DNA of 26,728 nt, taken from positions 1-26,728 of the forward strand of contig CAJFCJ010000103.1 of the NCBI GenBank assembly GCA_904063045.1. The letters run 5' to 3'. Position numbers and translations under genes: made by a program. This stretch comes from Dimorphilus gyrociliatus (lineage: Eukaryota > Annelida > Polychaeta > Dinophilidae). Positions 21,127 through 26,728 of the stretch are shown one piece after another. The first letter of the stretch is position 1. Each line of letters begins with the position of its first letter. The notes under the pieces are model-generated. The model was not told the DNA's origin. It saw only the letters and a list, made by a program, of their open reading frames with translations, and ran no database searches.

Positions 21127-22009
21127 CCGTGACTGGGTGAAATTGTACCCATTGAGAGTAAAACCATACCCATTGGTGTTGAATCTGTACCCGTTAGGAG
21201 TGAATCTGTACCCAATAGGGGTGAATCTCTTGCTATGAACAAGTAAAATTGTTGCTGTTGATACATATGAAAATAAAAAAAAATATGATAATGTATGTAT
21301 TGAAGAACTATTATACTATATGTTAACTAAAGAAAAGAATTGATAATAACAACTAGGGAGTATAAATAAAGGAAGTCTGGATTACTAATTCATCAGCTAA
21401 TATCCTTCCAAGCCTATAATTATCCCAGATTTCAAATATTTTTCTTCTCTATATCATCATATTTTTTTCTCTGATATTTGATAATCTTCTCACAGAGAAG
21501 TTTTTCAAAAATACTAACCAAATCAGCCTCTCTTTTTAATTCATCAATCCACAAATAGAATGATCCTTTTGATTGTACTTTATTATTCATTCTATTGTGC
21601 CATCCTTCCATATTATTATTAGTCCTTATTGATAATCAAAAGATTGACCAATTCAATGGTTTCCAAGTAGAATTCAAAATTCAAGCATCTTCAAAATATT
21701 CCAGCAAGTCTGAAAATTTTCTCTTTTCTTCCAGCTGACTCTTCAAGCTAAAAAATGTAGGAGTAATAATAGGTAATAATAGGTAGAAAAGGTAAAGCTA
21801 TCAACTTCCTCAGATCTCTCCAGTCCTCTCCTGAAAAAAACTGGTACTTGTATATCACATGTTTGTTAAAACAAATAAATTAATTATTTCGTTTCTTAAT
21901 TTTCTCATGTTGACAGTTAAAACTTCATTCAGGTACAATTTCACCCATCACGGGTACGATTTAACCCCGGTATGATTTCACCCTCAATGGGTATGGTTTC
22001 ACCCCTATT
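21127..22009. mobile_element. Foldback-type MULE remnant with minisatellite inverted ends
   Basis: The left arm (21127-21229) is about five units of a 20-22-bp repeat built around GTGAAATTGTACCCATTGAG. The right arm (21932-22009) carries about four units of the same repeat in reverse complement (ATGATTTCACCCTCAATGGG). Inside, on the minus strand at 21636-21432, is the C-terminal signature of an animal MULE transposase: RTNNNMEGWHNRMNNKV, followed by a helical stretch to a stop. Upstream, in another frame, is LLEYFEDA (21732-21685). The catalytic core is missing. Drosophila foldback (FB) elements, which have tandem-repeat inverted ends, belong to the MULE group, and this structure fits that type. 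Exact ends and target duplication could not be fixed. Confidence 0.65.
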
Positions 22010-22596
22010 CAGACATACTTCCTCCTTATAAATGATTATTATATTTATTATCTATTTGTGGATGAACTTTAAAGGATTTTCATGAATTGGTAAATGATTG
22101 GAAAGAATGAATACTGTTGGGACGTACAAGAAATTTCTACAATTACCTTACAACAGTGTACACAAAGTTTAATTTTGAAGTGATAGAATGTAATATAAAG
22201 CCATATCGTGGGTTTGGCACTGTGCCAAACATAATTGCACACTAGATAAAATTCACAAAGGCGAAGCCCATTTTTAGTCTTTCATCTAAATGATATAACT
22301 TTTGAATAACATATTATTATGATATTGAATTCTCTAAGTAAACAATCTATAAATAATGGATTGTTTGAAATTTAAGAGAAGGAGAGCCTATAATACATAG
22401 ACGTGAAAACTATGAAGTTAATCTTAAAATAGAAATTGCATTTAGTAAGATAATTTTGAAAAATAGATAGAATTTCTTTAAGTTGAAAAGGGTGTTTTAT
22501 TTCATAAATTTATCTAAAAAATTATTTTCATGTTTTATATTTGTAATGTGTTAATTTTTAAACATTTTTTAATTGTGTTTTTACAAGAGTTAGAAG
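22010..22596. other. Upstream region of receptor gene 2
   Basis: It contains the second copy of the dispersed repeat (22083-22154, matching 1540-1609) and the palindrome at 22212-22230. The last 300 bases before the start codon are A+T-rich with no clear TATA or initiator motif. Confidence 0.5.
22212..22230. promoter_or_regulatory. Perfect palindrome fitting a nuclear factor I site
   Basis: GTTTGGCA-CTG-TGCCAAAC, with 8-base arms, contains TTGGC-N5-GCCAA exactly. It lies 367 bases upstream of the start codon of receptor gene 2. A related palindrome is at 16978-16994, far from any gene start. Regulatory function is inferred from the motif only. Confidence 0.3.
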
Positions 22597-25500
22597 ATGA
22601 ATATTCTCTTTTTATGTTTATTTCCTTTTGTTTTCCAATCGAAAATATCTTTGGAAATAATTGAGGATCATATTCAATTTATTATTGGAAGGGTTTATGT
22701 AAAAAAAATGGCCATTGGTGGAGAAATTCAATCATTTCCCGTTGCTCATGATAGATGTTTAAACATCTATAATGACAAGTTATGTGAACATTTTGGCTAT
22801 GATAATAACCACTACATTACAAAGAGATGTCAGCATATTACTCAAAATCTAAATTTATCAATTACATTTCATTCATCATATTTTACAATGAAAAGATCTT
22901 TTGAATGTTGCAAATTGTTGTATTTTAAATTTTTAAACATTTTAAGAAATTTTTTTGATCATTTTTTCATTATTTTTAGATCCTTTTCAAAAAATTTAGT
23001 AAAAGAGAGAAAATATTTTCTCTGTGTAAAATGCTTTAAAACCTCTATTCCATGTTAAATTTTCTCTTCTTTACATAGCTGTAATGATTTTATTCTTACA
23101 ATTAATTTTTCTTTTTGTTTCCCTCATCAGATTTATTTGGAAATCAAATTTCGAAAAAGAAATTTTTGATCTTTCATCGACTGAAAAAGAAATCTTCGCT
23201 CTTAATTGGTAATAGAAATTTAACTAGTGAACAGTGTGAAAGTGTTCAATATTTAAAATACTACAAGAATTTTGTTACAAAAACATATCAAAAGTTTATA
23301 TCATTTGAAAAGAAAGTACTTTATACAATAGCATGGAAATATGACAAGAAGTTAGCTAATCTGTCATGTGACTTTAAAGATATTAAAGGTACCTAAAAAC
23401 CATTAAGGGAATTCTTGAAGTAAAACATTCCAGATTCTAACAGACGCAACAATCTTGTTACGAAATTCATCAGTTGGAGAAAAGAAACCCAAAAATATTT
23501 TTACTATTATCAATCTTAAAATCTCATCCAAAACATACGGTGTAATGATTCTAGCAGTCTTAATAATGCATCAAGAAAAAGAGCGTATTATTGGAAACCA
23601 TATTTGTAGAAAATATAATCTAATCTCTTCTCCAATATCTGGAAAATCTGGAATTGCAGATAACTATAATGTAAATGTTTTAATATAGGTTTTTTTGGAA
23701 TAATCATCTGTAGCTTTCTATAGAAAAATCGTTGCAAGATATACATCAATAATGATCCTTTTCAGGTAAGAGAAACAGAACTGAAAGAATTATTTAAAAA
23801 GACATTGGTAGAAAAAGGATTGTACGAAAAATATTGTCTATGTGAAATCTGTTTATAAAGTATAAATATTTTGTATATTACAGCATTTGAATTTTAACAG
23901 GATATTATATTGGACAATTGTGATTGGTCAGATGAGTATTTGTTTGGATGTGAATATGGTGAATATTCTGTTGGTTTTTACATCTCAAAAGTGGCTTGTG
24001 AACCTAATCTCGATTTTAAAGGTTTCATAATATTAAAATGGCTCCTTTTGACATTGAAAATATAATGACAATATTTTTTAGAAAATAGTTTTAGATTAAG
24101 CAGTCCAACTATTAATTATTATCAAAATGACAGTTTAACAGATAAAAAAGAGTTTTTTGGATATCCACAAGTATTTCAGGGTGGAATGTGGAAAAATTTA
24201 CTAGCTTTTCAAATGAAATATCATATTCCAAGATTGATCTGCAAATATTTTGGATCAGAAGATGGCTACCTATATTTACTACCAACAGCAATAGAACATA
24301 AACTACAATTATATTTGTCATTAGAAATTACTTGTAATATTACTGCTCAATATTTAAAGGATTGTCAAATTACCACACCACTTTATTCAGGGCTGTCAGT
24401 GGAGTGAAATTTTTTTATTTTTTTTCAGTTTTTAATTTACAATTATTATCTTCAACAGTTTTAAAGATTCAAAGTTATCTGATGTATCACAAGCATTTAC
24501 CTTGAGTTGTTCACACAAAGCATCAATGGGTAACAACTCGGTAGAGTTTGTCTATAAAAAACACAAAAAATCCATTCAATTCCATTAGATTGTCCTTTGA
24601 AAGACTCTATCAAGATTTCATATATATGCTATACAATTTTTAAAAATCCAATAAGTTTGTCTCCTTTATCAATGAGAAAGAAATGCCTGGAAAAGAATTT
24701 AACTCTTATCGACGAAACGTTCCAGTCTTTTTCGAATATTTACATGTTCCTTTTGCTCCATTTTAAAATCTTAACGTATGATAAAAACTTTCCAAGTCAT
24801 CTGGAAAATATATTCTTCACTGGTAAAAACAAAACAGAAATTTCAACTGGAACAGAATTATTAAAATATTAAAAATTGTTTTTTTTTCTTTCAAGATAAC
24901 ACTGAAGTTGATGGAATATCACAAAATATAAAATTTATAAGAACTTCTTCAAACCTACCATATGATTTTACAACATTAATTTCAGACGGATTTCATGGAA
25001 GTAAGTTGGAGAAAATAGATTTTGATGTCTTCATGGTGTTGTTTTTTATTTGAAGCATTTTAAATAGCTAACTAATTGATAGATCTCAACAAAAACAATC
25101 AAGAATTATCTATTTTAAATCCATATCACAAATGTTTTATAATTATGGAAAGACTTGATAATGTTTTTAGGCTAAAGATGGCTGAAATAGAAATACATAA
25201 GAAACCAATTTCTTGTATAATGCTTACTTCAAAATATTACACTTGTCAAACTATTTTAAGTAAAATTAACTAAGCATTACTTGTCTTTTAATTAAAGGAA
25301 AACATTCTTTTCATCTTTTGAAACAAAATAAAAAAATAATAGAAAAAAAAAGATATTTTTCCCAATCAATTAATGAAAGTTCATTTTATAATTGCCCAAA
25401 TAATAGTTTTCACTGTACATTGGATAATATTTGTATAAGTCATTTGCAAGTTTGTGACAATAATAAAGACTGTCCAACTGGTGGAGAAGATGAATTCAAT

Positions 25501-26728
25501 TGTACAATTAGTTTCAATTTTACTTGTTTAAATTTATCTAAACATTTCAATATACTATTTCAATTTGTTTGCAATTATAAATTTGATTGCTTTGATGGCT
25601 CTGATGAAAAATATTGCTATTCTAATCAAAGTTCTTTTCTCATTAAACTCTATACAATTAATTTTAAATTTTTATTAAATATGCAACTTTTTTATGTAGA
25701 TCATTCTACTCAATTAGGATTTTTGAAAAGGTAAAAATTGATTTTATCTTTAAGCTGAATTGAATAGAAAGCAAATGTTTGTTATGCAGGTGCGACGAAT
25801 GGAGATATTTAGAGAAGGAAAAATTTTGTGACAACCAATGCAATTGCTTTGATAAAACTGATGAAGAATGTAATGAATATTTGAATCCTGAGAATAAGAA
25901 AATTGAAAGTAATCTTATAACTGAATTGACACTTTTTGTATATTTTCTTTAAACATTTAAAAATAAGGTTGTAGATTAGATACTCAGATTAAATGCTTAG
26001 ATTATTGCTTACCTTTGCATATGAATTGTGATAAATTAATTCATTGTCCAGATGGATCTGATGAAACATCTTGTAGGCAAATGATGAAAACTTTTATCAA
26101 GTAATTTTAATCAAATAGCTACATTTATCTGAGTAGAATTAGATAGACAAATTTCAAATGTTGTTAGAGTGAAAAGTCCAAATTATACTGCAATACTATC
26201 TCCAAAGAAAAAATGTCATTTGATCTATAATTCTTTTGGATACTTAGAAACCAAAATTCATGATCCACGCTATCCATTTGGAATATTCAACTGTAACAAA
26301 AAATTCTGCCCTGGTGGATTCTTATGCACGGAACATAAATTTTGCATTTCAATAGAAAATGTTTGCGATGGAATTAATCACTGTTGGAGTAATGAAGATG
26401 AATTCAATTGCAGTAGACTTTAAACATCTCCAATTTAGAGAATTTGTATATATCTTTCTTTTAGGCAATTTTCATCCAAGAGGATTTTTCAAATGTCAAT
26501 TTGAAAAAAAATATTTAAATTTGAATAAAATTTGCGATGGCATTGTGCATTGTAAATATGGAAATGATGAAATATTTTGTCCAAAAGAAATTATTGAATG
26601 CCCAAAATTTTGTAGTTGCTATCCTGTATATTTATGGAATTGTTCTACTTTTTTTGATATTACTGCTGTATTGAAATCTCCAATTGAAAGGCGTATGATA
26701 GATTGGTTGAAATATCTAATCATTTATA
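22597..26728 (+). CDS. SRCR / C-type-lectin-like / LDLa / LRR receptor, gene 2 (runs off the right edge)
   Basis: Exons: 22597-22916, 22980-23053, 23131-23388, 23444-23670, 23901-24021, 24082-24403, 24459-24529, 24589-24822, 24896-25000, 25083-25259, 25298-25630, 25700-25730, 25790-25908, 25968-26100, 26147-26412, 26465-26728+. All are GT-AG and in one frame (1018 residues so far). A clear signal peptide (MNILFLCLFPFVFQSKIS) fixes the start. Modules: SRCR-like A, B, C, A (to residue 464); C-type-lectin-like (465-636); six LDLa repeats (about 650-960), for example VCDNNKDCPTGGEDEFNC and LIHCPDGSDETSC; then an LRR N-cap (CPKFCSCYPVYLWNC). Exon 23901-24021 shows SRCR best (DIILDNC, LFGCEYG, VGFYISKVACEP). 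Exon order, phases and the 31-bp micro-exon match receptor gene 1 (28 bp there), so they are tandem paralogs and an LRR-7TM end is expected beyond the edge. The intron 23671-23900 (230 bp) could hide a small exon. Confidence 0.85.

Noticed and set aside
24112-24321. 69-codon minus-strand open frame with hydrophobic start
   Set aside because: It is antisense to the fourth SRCR-like module of receptor gene 2, which fits splice sites and the paralog.
26147-26330. CUB-like start (SPNYTAIL...) in receptor gene 2
   Set aside because: Only the opening SPNY resembles a CUB domain. The segment is too short, and the equivalent in receptor gene 1 is a linker without that motif.

Overview
The window looks like nuclear DNA of a small, A+T-rich invertebrate animal. 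It is visibly well over two-thirds A+T, genes are split by short GT-AG introns (mostly 50-140 bp), and the standard code gives consistent reading frames. The main protein type combines LDL-receptor class A repeats, leucine-rich repeats and a rhodopsin-type seven-helix domain, the GRL101/relaxin-receptor-like (type C LGR) class known only from animals. Decayed Tc1-like and Mutator-like (MULE) DNA transposons are scattered between genes. I cannot name the species. A compact spiralian would fit, but that is a guess.

Layout. 1-2276: a possible terminal exon of a gene entering from the left, a 207-bp MITE with a 9-bp target duplication, and a decayed Tc1-like copy. 2277-9799 (+): a 21-exon receptor gene that I could splice in frame into 1960 residues: eight divergent SRCR-like modules, a C-type-lectin-like domain, six LDLa repeats, about seven LRRs, seven membrane helices and a short tail. 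10194-12252: two more internally deleted Tc1-like copies in opposite orientation. 12344-15156 (+): a gene for four fucolectin-type (F5/8C-like) domains and a PAN/apple-like module, with its 5' end not found and one frame break. 15157-18110: mostly empty, with a broken PHD-like zinc-finger fragment and an AAAG microsatellite. 18111-18983 (-): a four-exon gene for an unrecognised 224-residue protein with about four membrane helices. 18984-22596: transposon debris, including a foldback-type MULE remnant whose inverted ends are short tandem repeats. 22597-26728 (+): a second receptor gene, paralogous to the first, with four SRCR-like modules, a C-type-lectin-like domain, six LDLa repeats and an LRR N-cap before the window ends.

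The most interesting content is the pair of receptors. SRCR and C-type-lectin-like modules, usual in recognition and immune proteins, are placed in front of an LDLa-LRR-7TM receptor. The first six SRCR modules of gene 1 form two copies of a three-module block (A-B-C, A-B-C), recognisable by sequence and by a different internal intron in each type. The paralogs differ in module number, and all module borders are phase 1, so modules can be gained, lost or skipped without breaking the frame. A lectin-like gene lies between them on the same strand. This suggests, by inference only, a diversifying cell-surface recognition locus coupled to G-protein signalling.
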